DNA of 64,000 bases from Haliclystus octoradiatus. Taxonomy: Eukaryota > Cnidaria > Staurozoa > Stauromedusae > Haliclystidae. Of the stretch, positions 32,722 through 45,737 are shown in pieces; within the stretch, counting starts at the first letter, position 1, and every line of letters starts with the position of its first letter. The stretch lies in NCBI GenBank assembly GCA_916610825.1, contig OU744453.1, positions 1,403,001-1,467,000 on the forward strand, in the 5' to 3' direction. Position numbers and translations under genes: made by a program. The notes beneath the pieces are model-generated. The model did no database searches. It was not told the DNA's origin and saw only the letters and a list, made by a program, of their open reading frames with translations.

Positions 32722-35700
32722 TTAACATATGCTGCAGCTCTTCTGGCAGTTCTTGTACATGTATACTGGGTTGATGTTGCAATGTCCGGACTTAGCCCAT
32801 AAGCTGCACGATGCATTACTGTCTACACAATAGGTTGTTGAACCTGTGGAGATTGGAATAATATCAGTTATCAGTCAGGATCTATTCATATAACTTGATT
32901 AACCCTGATAACAAATTTCATTGAAAATTTTATTAGTAATTGATTTATAGGACTATTATAGATATCTTCTAATCACTTATAAACTATTTCGTTTGATACA
33001 GGTAAGATTGCTCTTGATCAATTTGGAATGTTACAAATATTTGAGAAATGCATTCGTGTTCTTTTAGTACGATGTTTCGAATACGCAAATTGGGTTCACG
33101 TCACGTGGCTAGTCAATACCCAGAGAAGTATGAATCGTCATCACACATAATTTGACATATTGCTAACAGATACCAAACGATGCGGTATATATAGAACATG
33201 TATGCGTACATGATGTAATCGTATATCCAAATTCAACATCATTATACACAAGGAGTATGATATCTACAGAAGCTATAAATACAATAATTTGTTTCACGGA
33301 TTTGGATCTTCGCATATTCTATAATTTGAACAAAAGTTATGTAGACGGTATCACCTTATCAAAGGCACCCGTAACGCTTCTCTATTTCTAGCTTTATTCT
33401 CTGAGAGCAATGATTTTAATCGCTTTTTATTGTCTCAGCCGCGACACTGCAGATCAATTTCAACAGATTTCATGGCAGATAGTACTTAATTGTCAATACG
33501 CAACGATGCGCCACAGCTAACCACAATGCAAATCACTCTGGATCATTCAATTCGCCATCCTCGAGGGTTCTCATTTGATGTTTTAGATAAAGTCAAGGCT
33601 GAGTAGACCTTCGGGGGATTTGAAGCACAGTCGATCAAATATGATCTGATCTGAGGTTCGGTTTCTCTTCCATCTGAGCTAATCCACCATATAATTTGAA
33701 TAACAATCTGTCTTTTCTATGGTCATATTCAATTACATATGGTTTCTATTGTCAGGATGTTGGATTTTTACTATTAATGACTAGAGGGATTTTCACAACG
33801 GCCATATTCGGGTTGCTTGAGAATACATTCAAGGGTCATTTTATTTTTCAAAACACATCACAACGGTAATGAATATTTTCTTCAAATAATTATCGATCGT
33901 ATCATCGGGTACATACGAAAAAAGTCTATTGCTATTGGACATATGTACTCACAGAAACTACAGCTTTTCATACACCAAGTTTTCATGTACTTTGGGCTTG
34001 ATGAACATAGTCCTTGTGAAACCATACTCTGGCAACTATTATATCTATCTTTACATGACCCTAGAATAATAATCATACCGGATATACATTAAACAAAATG
34101 CTTGATAACGGCTATGGTGCGATAGTCTAATACTGAGGAATATAATAATTTATTGATTACAGCCTTGGTGCTTTAACCGTGATGTCATCCGTATGACACA
34201 TAAAAATTATTTTTTGTAATTTTGACAGTACGTTCCATTTAGATATAAGCTGTACAAACCAATAAAGTTTTCTCGAGTTAAGTCCAGAAAATATCTATTG
34301 CCACTTAGACCTCTGTAAGTTTATGTGGAAAACTCCCATTAGTCCAACCTAGTAGTGTATATGTTTTTGGATACCGTTTGGATTTTGAGAGCAATAATTG
34401 TCTGGACGAATCTTGGTTGGCGTAAAGAAAGGATTTCGTCCATAAAATGCAAACATGCTTTCAAGTACTAACTATATTGACCAGCCATCCTGGTGAAAGA
34501 AGCTTCAAGCTGAGTTAGCTTATGAATACATGAAAAATGTAAAAAAAATTAATGTCTTCAATTTTTTTTTGCTGAGTAAAAAATTAAAAATAGAGAATCG
34601 AATTCAAAGAATTCACAAAAACATACCTTGAGGTGTAGTGATCATCGTGATAGTGGTCTTCGGTACTTGGGTTCTTGGAGCAGCAGTAACGGGCGAAACT
34701 GTGTTGGTGCTTGGACATAAACCACAGCTAACTGGACAGCCTCTAACCATATATCCTCGATTGGATATGCAGTGTCCTTTTTTCTCCCAAACTGGACATT
34801 CTTTACGGAGATCCTTGCAAATTGCTAAAAGTTAAAAAGCATTAATTTGGGTTAAATTATTTTTAAAAAGAAAAACATTGCTCCACGTTATGATTTTATA
34901 TCCCAATAAATTTTTTCCAATTCCAAAGCCATTGTCGGATAAACCCTCCAATGTGTTATGCTAATTCCTATTAGCATAACGACGGTCTAAATATAAGCTT
35001 CCATGAATTGTTCTCCGTTTTGAAATCTCTACGAGAGAATCTTATCTTATACTTTCTCAATCGAGAGAAGGGATTATGAAAGTGAACAACAATGCAAAGT
35101 TTACTATTTCTTGAAGTGAACTTATTATCAAACCAAAGCAATTCTAGAAACTGAACAACATAAATTTTAATATATCTTGAAATTTGCGGTATTGCTTACC
35201 AATTGTAATAGCTTTGGGTGTTGGTCGGCTGCTTCCGCATTTATACATGTTATTAATTTTCTTTACATCTGATTGGCTAAATCCATCCCTTTGTCCAATG
35301 ATGCGAAATCTATCACTGATAACTTCAATTGTCTTTTTTGCGTTTTTACTGAAGGCGTAATTACCATATTGCATTATGCTTTTCAGGTCGTACTTCTCTC
35401 CCCAATATTTTGCATCACCATGACTGTACTTTTGAAAGTTAAAAGTCGTACCTAGATCGAAATGGTATCGTTAAATATATCACTTTACTGATATAAAATA
35501 TAATAATATTGCAAAAAGGCTGGAATTACTTCACGTGCCAAAGTAATATAACTTCAGATCAGATTGTATATATCTCATCGACTGTGTTTAAAGTCATGAG
35601 TACCAACTACGGATGGTTGATGGAATAGTCTAGAAGCAATTGATTGAATTGGGAGATACTGAATACATCGTAGCTCATTGGCAATCGAAGCCTATCTGCC

Positions 35701-38583
35701 ATTAAGTCTATTGAAATTGATCTGCAGTGTCGCGGCTGATATCGATGAAGAACACTTAACATCATTGCTCTCAGCGGGTTCACATGATTTGATCCAGAAG
35801 TTTCTTGTTTTGAGCAATCATGTCTCGATTCTAGGAAAGAGCGAGTTAGTCTCGAAAACAATTTGAATTTGGACATGTGCTATATATGTTTCCCTGAATA
35901 ACAGATTGTTTGGTAAAAAAGCAAGCGAAAAAAGCAAAATCATCTGCAAGAAAATATACTGTGTATCCATTACAGAAAATAAGGATGATTTTTGATACTA
36001 TATAATTCAATTTCCTATTTCTCGCTATGTAATGGTCGTTTCCATTAAAAATGATAACTGCCAATTAAGACACACTGTCGAGCACAACTATTCAGAATCT
36101 GATTTATTTTGTCAGCAGGAGAATACTTACCAGCATAGATATTTTGAAAGTTAATTTTGATATATTGATCTCTATCTAATCTTGATTGTTCATGATAAAA
36201 ACCAATGGCATGCATGATTTCATGAATTACTATTCCTTTTGTGTGGCACCCATCTCCAATTGATATGTTTTGTTTACCTCCTGTTACCCCAACGTAAGAA
36301 TAACACCTAAAAAACAATTAGACAAGAAGTCAGTTTTTGCTTTTGTTGAATTTATCAAATTCACCATTAACCAGTATAAGCGTAGTTGTTGATATGTAAC
36401 GGCTATTCCGTTTAATGTTTTTGAACAGTATGTACATTGCATAGCCTGATGACCTTTCTGAAACCAACTAAAGGCTCTTTTGCAACAAATTTAACCCTTC
36501 CCTCAAAAGTCCAGATTTCTTTCATGTCGATATGTGTTTTTTGCAGATAATTTAATTATTCCACGGGAGACGATGAATATTTATGAGGAATATATAAAAA
36601 TCAACATTTTTGGTTTTGATACCTTTTTTGTATACAAATCAATCCATAAAACCCTCATTCAAACTTTCACATGCAATGCTCCTCGTCAATCACTTAAATG
36701 AAGTTAAATAACGAATCTCAATAATTATTGAATATATAGAGAACGTCAAAAAATGTTCAATGCGAGGCCATTCAACGAGTTTAAGAACTTCGCACTTATC
36801 TGGGAGTTAAAAGATAAACTGATATAAATTAGATAATCGTACGATTGTACAATTGTACAGCAATTACAAAAGCAAGCAAATTAGTAGATTAGATGAAAGG
36901 AAATGGGACTTCCTATCTGATAATATCCGGTCGACTGTCGTTAAATTTCCCCAAGGCTAGAATCAATCATGAATTGCTCTTAAACATAAAATATGTACCA
37001 TCTTTTAATTGCAGATGGAGTTTTGCAGTTAGAGCTGCAATTACACTCACAGCACTTTGACAATTGAGGCATGTATTTTCCATGAAATCTGTTGAAAACT
37101 GCGGTTTCAGCTGAGATCTATAAAGAGTATTTATAGCTACAACCATTGCTCTCGGAAAAAAAAAGCCAAATTTCATATTTTCCCCATAGAAATCAAAGAG
37201 CTGTACTGGTGCCTTCGGTAGGGTAATACAGTCTCAATTACTTAATTACCAATGACAAAATTAGTGAAGGCTGTAGTTTACTTGCATCAGTATACAATAA
37301 ATATACTACAATTTCATGGTAAAAGTTGAAATTTTGACTTCTCACAGATGGTACATTACTTACCCTCCATCATTAACAAAAATTGCATAATCCTTCTCAT
37401 TCGTTCTTGGCACAATCTTCACACAAGTATATTTTTTATATTCAGCAATTGCTTCATAAACTAAATTCTTCTTTTCAGAGGCTGAAAAATGCAAACAAGA
37501 TTTTTAGATAAGTTACTTAATTGATTAAAAATGAGAGGGCTGAAGGAGAACTTGATTTATTTTTTATTATAATGAATCATTTTACACAAGATAATTTCAA
37601 AAAGCTGTCTTGAAACTATCTTAGCATCTCCGTATGCAACACATTTCTCTCTGTGACAAAGGATCTCGTACTAATGAATTGTAGCAGGTAGAGAGCTTTT
37701 ATTGCCTAAAATTAATATTTTATTTTGCAGAAGATTATTCTATACTTACAAAATCCAGGTTCAAAGACATATGGCAAAACACCACCAGTCCAGTGATCTT
37801 TTACAATGCCATTATATGCTGCCGTATTTCCAGTGATTCTATTGATGAGTGCAGCATTGATTGCTATATCACCTTCGATAGTTGCTATATGATCAAGAAA
37901 ATGCACGATTATAGGCATTGGATGAATCTAAATGGATTTTATATTTAAAGTTTTGGGCAAGATTAACATTATTCTCAGTATCAGTTCAATTACTTATTTA
38001 ATTATACAAACGATAAACAGTGTTATTATCAATTTCAATATATTAAAATGCAAATGGATTGTTTGTTTCTGTGTTTTTCTAAACAACAACATTCATTGAT
38101 AACCAGGTTGATAATCCAATATTATTATCATATCATGCTTCATAACTACATATTCATTACAAGTTGCGATACACAGTATTTAGAGATAAATATATAGTCA
38201 AAATCAAGTTGACATACATTAAGTTTGATCCCAAAAGACCATAAACATCATGAATCGGCTTATATGCCATATGAGAGTAGAATTTCAATCTTATTAAATT
38301 AAAATGAATGGAAAGAAATGGGGTTACCCATAGGGTATATCCATATTAAAATAACAAATCGATTCATTATCAACGTACCCTTCAACATATTTAAGAGTAA
38401 ACATTTCTAACAAGTTATATCTAATAATAAATACAACTAACAAGATGTATCCAATAATGTTACAGTCCAACACGCAAATGAATTAAGAATCTTTAGAGAA
38501 CGTAAGTATTATAACTTACCAACTGCTTCATATGACTTCATGAAAGAAAATAAGAAACATACGGTTACCAAAAGAGACTTCAT
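32722..38583 (-). CDS. Secreted astacin metalloprotease with three C-terminal ShKT domains (gene 2)
   Basis: Exons (minus): 38583-38520, 37884-37750, 37481-37364, 36306-36131, 35451-35200, 34824-34627, 34060-33953, 32843-32722. The model closes to 390 aa. Exons 2, 3, 4 and 7 have the same lengths as in gene 1 (135, 118, 176, 108 nt); exon 5 is one codon longer and exon 6 eight codons longer. Signal peptide 1-20; aspartate switch IEGD at 24-27; zinc site [12 protein letters not shown] at 134-145 with the canonical Glu that gene 1 lacks; Met-turn SIMQY at 189-193. ShKT1 251-285, Thr/Pro-rich linker 286-314, ShKT2 317-351, ShKT3 356-390; the last Cys is the final residue. ShKT2 has Lys-Tyr where sea-anemone ShK has its channel-blocking dyad. 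Likely a secreted zinc endopeptidase; substrate unknown. Confidence 0.93.
33341..33655 (-). mobile_element. tRNA-derived SINE-like repeat, copy 1
   Basis: Shares about 300 bp with 47988-48315 in the same orientation (blocks GTAGACGGT, CGACACTGCAGATCA, TTTCATGGCAGAT, CGCAACGATGCGCC). On the minus strand it reads past a box-B-like element into GTCTACTCAGCC, a motif common after tRNA-related heads of invertebrate SINEs. It lies in intron 7 of astacin gene 2. A third partial copy, inverted, is at about 35685-35790. Confidence 0.6.
34957..34982. repeat. Small perfect palindrome
   Basis: GTTATGCTAAT and ATTAGCATAAC face each other around a 3-5 base centre, in intron 5 of astacin gene 2. Possibly a transposon footprint; no function is implied. 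Confidence 0.5.
35685..35790 (+). mobile_element. Partial SINE-like repeat, copy 3 (inverted)
   Basis: TGATCTGCAGTGTCGCGGCT and the CATTGCTCTCAG block are the reverse complement of parts of 33341-33655. The fragment is about 100 bp and lies in intron 4 of astacin gene 2. Confidence 0.55.
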
Positions 38584-38623
38584 TATAGAATTGTTGAGAG
38601 ATAATCAACGATCACAACAATAG

Positions 38624-38629
38624 TATATA
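38624..38629 (-). promoter_or_regulatory. Possible TATA box of astacin gene 2
   Basis: TATATA on the minus strand, about 40 bases upstream of the ATG at 38583. The position would give a 5' UTR of only about 10-15 bases. Weak evidence in such AT-rich DNA. Confidence 0.3.
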
Positions 38630-41610
38630 AGGTTGAAGCAATGGATAAGTTTATATTTTTCTCGATCATTTTTATATGTTTTTTTTTGTTTATATTGCTC
38701 AGTGCTTTGCTTGAACAGATTGACAGCTCCCCACGTTAAATCTTAAAAAATGTAACAACAAATACACCACGCAAATATGCTGAAATCATAAGATCAAACT
38801 GAGTAATACATATACATTATTACACTAATAGAACTTATGCTATATATAACTTTAATTGACAATGTCGGTGCCACAACTGAACTAATACGATATATTTCAC
38901 GAAAGAATAAAATGCAATATAATTTCTAAATTTAGTCACCTTATAATATAAATATGCTTGTACTATATGTATAAATATGGGAAGTGAGCGATAAAGAAAG
39001 ATATTTATTATGTAAAATAGGAATATAAGGATTAATATAAATCTTAACGAAAGGTGAATTTATTGTAATTGAAATCACTGTTTCCTATTGTTGCTATTGC
39101 AATTAGAAGCACTTTCTTCTATTGTTGCTATTGTTCTTGGTGTTTTCGTATGTGACAATATTCTGAACCTCGAATCACAAATACGGTGAAAAATTCAGGC
39201 TCCCTCGTCAATAACATGGAATTATACACGTGATACTGTACTTATTATATAGTAGAATTAAAAGTATAACATTTTTAGTTGGTTATATTTAACCATATCA
39301 AAAACTTTAGTATAATTTGTCTAAAATTACCGGTTGTTTGATTCGGATGCTTTTAATTAAATTACAAAACAGTAGTTAACAAATTACTCAATAATGAATA
39401 GTATCATGGACTAAAGGGGGTATATCCAGAGGTCTGTTTGACTATGCGTTTGCTGGATTGACATAAGTATAATTGAGTTGTGAATCATTAATTTCATACG
39501 CTCATATTGATGTGACATAAGTTATAGATAATCAAGACTGATGTTGAAAGAAGCGGATTATCAACTAAATGCTTCTTAATACTCTCCATTATTTCAAATA
39601 TTCTAGTAGAGTGTGATATCAAGAGTTCAATATCATCTTTACTAGATCAAGCATGGTTAATTTTTGTATTTATTCTGCTGTGTAAAGTCACACGAGTACT
39701 GTGTGATTGAATGATTTCGATAATATTAGGTTAATATCCGATTATTATAGGGATGACCGTTTTACTACAAAATGGATGTAAATAGATACTTTGGAAATGC
39801 CCGATTGACTGGTTGAATATTTAATATGTTTTACTGGTTCTATTTCATCCTGACATTTTTGATAAACTAATCATGGAATACATCCTTGAATGATGTACTG
39901 TGATGATCACTATAGTAATTAAATTAAAGGGTCAAGCAGACCGGCAGCCTTTGCATTCAACTTTTACAAAATGGAGTCACGTAGCTTTTTTATCAACATC
40001 ACAACATTCCTCATATCGTCATTTGAGCCGTAACAACTTTTTAATTTTTTATGAATATTTCTGTAAAACAACATGAAAGCAGGAGCAAAACAAGACTTGA
40101 ATAAGGATGATGAAAACAAGGGTACGACCGTGAAACATTAACATTAATCCATGCGAAACAGTCTGAAATGTTTATCAAAACATACTCGAAGGAATGGCGA
40201 AACTGATGAATAATAAAATACTATTTTAATTAATTTTGCTGTTGAAAATCATATATTCCACTAGTCCAGAAGCTACATATGATGTTTATTTCATTTCGGT
40301 CTCACATTGACAGGTTTGTAAACAAGAAAACAATATCAAATCTTCACTCATATGTTCCTTACGACAATATATATTCCTTATGCCATATAAGTCATATTAG
40401 AAAATGCTGTAACGGTCTTTGCAGATCACAAAATTTAGGTATAACTTTTGTTGTGGTTTATCGCTACAGCATGTGAACAGACATCCTGATATATAATTGA
40501 AAGCTCTTGAGTTACCGGTGGCCTTTCTATTTCTACCTGTTCCTTCCCTTTTACCACCATTAAAAGTATCGATAGAATAGGTAATTATCGAAGATTAGAA
40601 ATAAAGTATACGTGAGTCTAAGTAAAGCTCATGTTCAAGAATAGTTCAAAAAAAGTTCACGACAAACACATTCTAAGTTAGGCAAAGCCATGATTGGAAA
40701 TGAGTGTTTGAATTTTAGGTGCACTATTCAAAGGTGTGCGCGCAAGGTTTCCCGGTCTGTTTTGACAATTTCTTGATTTCAAAGTGAAAATTATTGTCAA
40801 AATGATTGAAGTATCGATTTCAACAATATTGATAGAAGCAACTCATGCACAATCTCAATGTAATTTAATTTCTATTAGCCATGTTTACAATAACTGTTAA
40901 TGAACATATGTATGTTCAACAATTCACTAATGAAACAAGGGTGTGGGGAACAGACATAATTTGTACGACAAAAATCACGCTTATATATAAAGGTAAACAA
41001 TGGATTGATCTTTTAACAATGAAGGTCTGTGCCCGTGATACCCGTGAAAAAGGATTCTGATATTTATATTATATGTCATAGCCGATAATATCTATGTATT
41101 ACATGTATAAACGATCCATTTTTAATTAATTGACCAAGTCACTGACGATAGGTATATATTATGGCCTCAATCATTGGAGATTAAGAAAGTTGGAAGCATT
41201 TCGTAAACTCGTAGATCAATGACTTACCAGAACTGTTATTTGAGGTAACAGGCAGCTCCGCGGACAACACATTTTCTTTGTTTGGGAAAATATATGAAAG
41301 AGCGAAGGTCACAAATCTCGCTTTCCGATAATATCGTGCATAAACATAAACAGTCTCGCAATACCACACTAATTCAAGATAGTTTGCGCACCATGCTATG
41401 AAAATATGAAGTTCTATAGAATAACATGAAAAGCAAGAGTATTTGCTATTCAAGGATAATTTCCAAAAGTTCAGTTCTGATGCGAAGATGGAATGTACTC
41501 ATATTTGTGTTTGATAATTATTATTTTTGTAACCAGCTAATCATATGTGCAGTGAATGGGTTTCCTTGCAGAAGAAAGTAAAATGTCTTCATATTCTTAT
41601 ACACTATTAT

Positions 41611-41616
41611 TTTATT
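41611..41616 (-). terminator. AATAAA polyadenylation signal of ShKT gene D
   Basis: AATAAA on the minus strand, about 24 bases after the stop of gene D. Confidence 0.5.
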
Positions 41617-41639
41617 AATTAAGTATAATCTATCCTAGC

Positions 41640-42985
41640 TCAATAGCAAACAGCGCAAGTCTTTTCACAATGTTTTGCCATGTAGACTAAATATAATGGA
41701 TTTTTGCAGTATCCTTGTTTCGCGTATGTTTTACAGTCCATCTTTGGATTGTCTTTGCAAATATGAACACCTATGAAAGATATAAATAACATGATATTAC
41801 TATTAATTACTGTCATGGAATAAGGATATGCTGTTAAACCTCTTGGGTAGATAGAGAGGGCCAGTCAAATCATCAACACATGCATTCTCGATTGTACCAC
41901 CTTCTTTAACGAGTATAATGAAATTATGAAATATGAAATTAGCTTTGAATTTGAGACATAATATTTAATGCAGTATCCATTCCAAGAATGAAACCAATTA
42001 AGCTTTAGATTGTAAATATTGAGAATGAAGATCCTTCAAGTTTTCAAAACATATTTTTCTTGTCGAAAACTTCAACCCTCTTCTACGGTCAAGCCTTTCC
42101 GCCATTTCGAATTTGAATATCAACCTTGCAACATTTTAAAATTTAAGAGGATCTCATTATTTATATCCAAAAGAATAAAATTGCAGAATTATTTCTAAAT
42201 TGTACTATAATAACACAATTAAAAAAGTTATTTATTGGATGTAAGCTGAAAGACACAAATTCATATGGAAGTGCTCAATGTTGGGTAAAACATAACAACA
42301 TAGAACAGGAGACAAAGACGAGGCAATAGCTTCAATATGAGTATCTTTGTCTTTTATTCTAAAGCGTAATACATATTACTTACAATATGAACAACTTCTT
42401 GCACAGTTAAATCTCATGTATGTTTGATACTGTTTAGATGTGCAGAGACCAGGCCTCGCAAGGATTTTCTTACAATAGGTTCTTCCAAGTTTATCTTCAC
42501 AAGCTATTTAATAGAGAGTGAAGTTAAGGCATGTCAAATTGATAGATTTTATTGTTACACCAAGTCTTATATTAGGGATAAAAGTTGAATAAGCTATAAT
42601 GGTTATTAGTTATTTGTGCAGGGAGTATAGTTAATATTTTTCATTGGTTTCATTTGACTCTCATTTCCAATCGAATAAGAAAACAAATTATATAAAAAGA
42701 ATAGCTGAAAGTCATGATATATAATTCTCTGATTAGAATTTTATTTGAAATCGAATCAGAAAATGATTATATCTCCAAAAATTGAAATATCAGTTCGGAA
42801 ATAAATACAGTTATCAAAGTCCTTTATTTAACAGAAAACAAATATGACGTTCAGGAATGGAATGTTCGCAATAAGAAATGTCGAGCACGTAGTGAATAGG
42901 AATAACATTTCTTACCTTTTTTACTTGCTATACCAGTGTTTGAAAACATAACCAGCAGTACCGCGATCATCATGATGTTTGACAT
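41640..42985 (-). CDS. Secreted peptide with two ShKT domains (gene D)
   Basis: Exons (minus): 42985-42916, 42503-42384, 41770-41640; 106 aa. Exon 1 codes for the signal peptide (MSNIMMIAVLLVMFSNTG...), ends AGTAAAAAAG and leaves phase 1. Exon 2 is one ShKT-like domain, longer than usual between Cys 2 and Cys 3, ending CARSCSYC. Exon 3 is a second domain (start CKDNPKMDC, end CEKTCAVC). The intron between them splits the last Cys codon T|GT, as in all its neighbours. Fifteen residues or fewer lie outside the signal and the two domains. A T-rich AG tract ends 27 bases upstream of the ATG. ShKT domains are disulphide-rich modules found in sea-anemone potassium-channel toxins and in secreted enzymes. 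No Lys-Tyr channel-binding dyad is seen here, so channel block is not implied. Confidence 0.88.
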
Positions 42986-45737
42986 TGTTAATAATCTGCT
43001 TATTGAATAAAACTAAAAAGAAATGAAATATCTTTGGTAAATATCAGCTCATTAAATATGTTGGATATATTTATACGTTTAATGTATCACATTTTTTTTT
43101 AAAACTTCATGCAATCTCACTAAAAAAACATAAAAATGCCATAAAAATGTTGTAAAATACAATGGAAAGGTAAACAAGTGCATGCACATTTTTTAAGACA
43201 TAAAAATGTTTGAAAACAATAAAAACATCCTTAAAAAACATAAATATAAAAACCTGAATATTTTAGTTTTGGATGCTTTCTAGATATTATACAAACTGTT
43301 TTGGAAATACTGCTTGACTAGTATGATGATAAATAGATGATAGGCTATTTTCAAGTTATGTTCTATAAATTATATAAGCTATATCTTTCAGCCTACACTT
43401 CTCCATATAAGCTATTACGAGATATGCTGAAAATAAGCGAGTGCGATAAACAAAAGTATGAGTTTACATACATAAGAAATATCAAAGGCTAATGACCTGT
43501 TTTGTATGGCTTGTTTTTATAACCAAAGTATTACGAACAATACTAATGTTAATGCGATAATCTTGCCTACTAAATTTGAGATGACAGCGAGCAAAATAAA
43601 AGGAACACTAGTATATATCTAAACCAATGAAATATCAACCATTATTTGTGGGTCTTTTCTAGATGCATTTACTTCTAAAATAGTGTTGCCTTTAGTAGTG
43701 CCATTCCATGAATAATTATAGGGCTCTAAAAGTAGGGATACAACTTGGAGCAATCAAAATGTAACATTAATTTACCTTCTACATCGATAACGTCTTGTTA
43801 TATATTGTAATGCTCATATGTATTTCTATTCTCATTTATTTTAATTTATTATTTACATTCTCATCTTCTTGTGGGTGGAACCATAGCACTATATATATAT
43901 AGATAATGAACAGCTGATTGGATGAAAAATATAAAAGTTGTGAAAAGTAAAGAATTGCTTTACATGGTAGCTTATGCTCAGTGTTACTTTTCACAGATGA
44001 ATCAATAGTAAATGCTTTTCAATGATACCTACTATTTCATCAGCTTTTTACATAAACAACGTATTTTTGGCTACATCCATTTTGCATTCTCCATTTACGG
44101 TTTCCATTTCTTATAAAAAGCGTATAAAAAGAGAGTTTAGAGAAAGAGCGTAATTTTCATATGCATAAAATAAATTTTGTAATGCATAATACAATCATCA
44201 TTTGTATACACGGTTATCTGCCACAGACCGAAGCCATATTCGATAAAAGTTAATACTCTTTTAACACTTTCAAACCAATCTCTGAACTCCGTTAGCTGCC
44301 GTTAACAACAACCTTTTGCTGTTTATATTAAAATTGAGAATGTTTCGAAGTTGAAAATTGCAAATTTTAAATTGTGGCATTGTTTGACTCTCGTGATGGA
44401 TACAGAATTTTAGCAGCCATGTAATATTATAATCCACAATACTAACTTTCTAAAGCTTTAAATTAGCTATAAGGGTGGAATGATAGCCGAAAATAGAATC
44501 AAATTCAGACCAAATTTCAACTTCTTCATGTTCAAAAGCATTCTAAAGAAGTTACAACTGAAACTGCACGTCAGTGTTGATGATTTTGCTGTCCTTTAAT
44601 AGCTATGAAAGAGAATCAGCATAAAAATTGTGGTATTATTTATATTATAAACCAACAATTCATGGGCGATGTGAAAAAAGTGATTTGTCGAGTGTTCAAT
44701 GTCCCATATCTCCAAGCGTTAATTATATGAAATGTGTAAGTTCATAATCTCCTGAAATTGGAGAGACAATTACATATTAAACGATTTCACATCAAGAGTG
44801 ATTTGACGATGTTGGCCACCGAATTGACTATTCAAGACAGTGGAAAACTAGTACTCATTCATGATGGCTAGACAGGTACGATGATCTTTGGATGTGCGAG
44901 GACCTACGCTAGAAAATTTCCCTTTGCTCAAGGCCTCTGTGCGAGACCATCATGACGTTTCTGATATTAATGGTCTCCACTATACCCTAGCATTAAATTT
45001 AAATGCCAAAGCATGTGTTCCTATCCCGTCCCTATAATGCTAACTGCTGCTCCACATTTGAAATTATGAGTATGAAAGTTACGATATATTTTCATGCAAA
45101 GCGAATGAAACTGTGGCAATTCTGAGCCGTTAGTTGTCAAGAAATAGGTCAAGTGATGGAAAATGGCAAACAGTTAAGAAAAATTCAAGAGTGTTTTTAT
45201 TTAGAGTCGGCATTAATGATTCATTAACGAATGATCCAACTGCCTCGCAATTTATTTTGAGTACAATAAATTAAAACCAATCGATGAAATGCAGATGATG
45301 AGAAGATCATTATTCACTTCGGCAGATTTTTTTTAGTATGTCCAAGTCGTTTTTATATTAAAAAAATATAAGTGTGAACTATCTTTCCACGTGGCATTCA
45401 AATGAGGGCCTAATAATATTAGATGTTGCCACATACACAATATTGTCAAATAGCCAATTAAATAGGGTATGGGTGACATGTGGAGTGTTACAATTCCTTA
45501 TTGTTGAATAAAAGTCTAAAAAATTAAACACTGCGACTTGAATAATATGTGTGGTAAACATACATATAATAGATACAATATTACAATAATACAATAATAT
45601 AATAATACTACTATATGATAATACAATAATACATATAATATTAATAGATTTAATGGACATCTTTTGGGGATTCTAAAAATGTATTTCGGCAAAAATTTGA
45701 TATTTTTGTATAAATTTGTATGTTGAAATTCCGTTGT
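42986..45737. other. Intergenic stretch between ShKT genes D and A
   Basis: AT-rich, no gene recognised. The frame at 45379-45660 reads through (AAT)/(ATA) runs near 45580-45650 and is not supported. The 43000-43260 stretch is rich in ACATAAAAATG-like units, a degenerate AT-rich repeat. Confidence 0.45.

Larger units (their letters stand above)
38584..41639. other. Intergenic stretch between astacin gene 2 and ShKT gene D
   Basis: It begins with the presumed promoter of astacin gene 2. No further gene is supported. A minus-strand frame at 41181-41453 is less AT-rich than its surroundings and reads into a good donor-like GTAAGTC near 41224, so it could be an orphan exon, but no family was recognised. 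Confidence 0.4.

Noticed and set aside
41181-41453. 90-codon minus-strand frame ending near a donor-like GTAAGTC
   Set aside because: Could be an orphan exon, but no partner exons or recognisable family were found.
45379-45660. 93-codon minus-strand frame
   Set aside because: Reads through low-complexity ATA/AAT runs.
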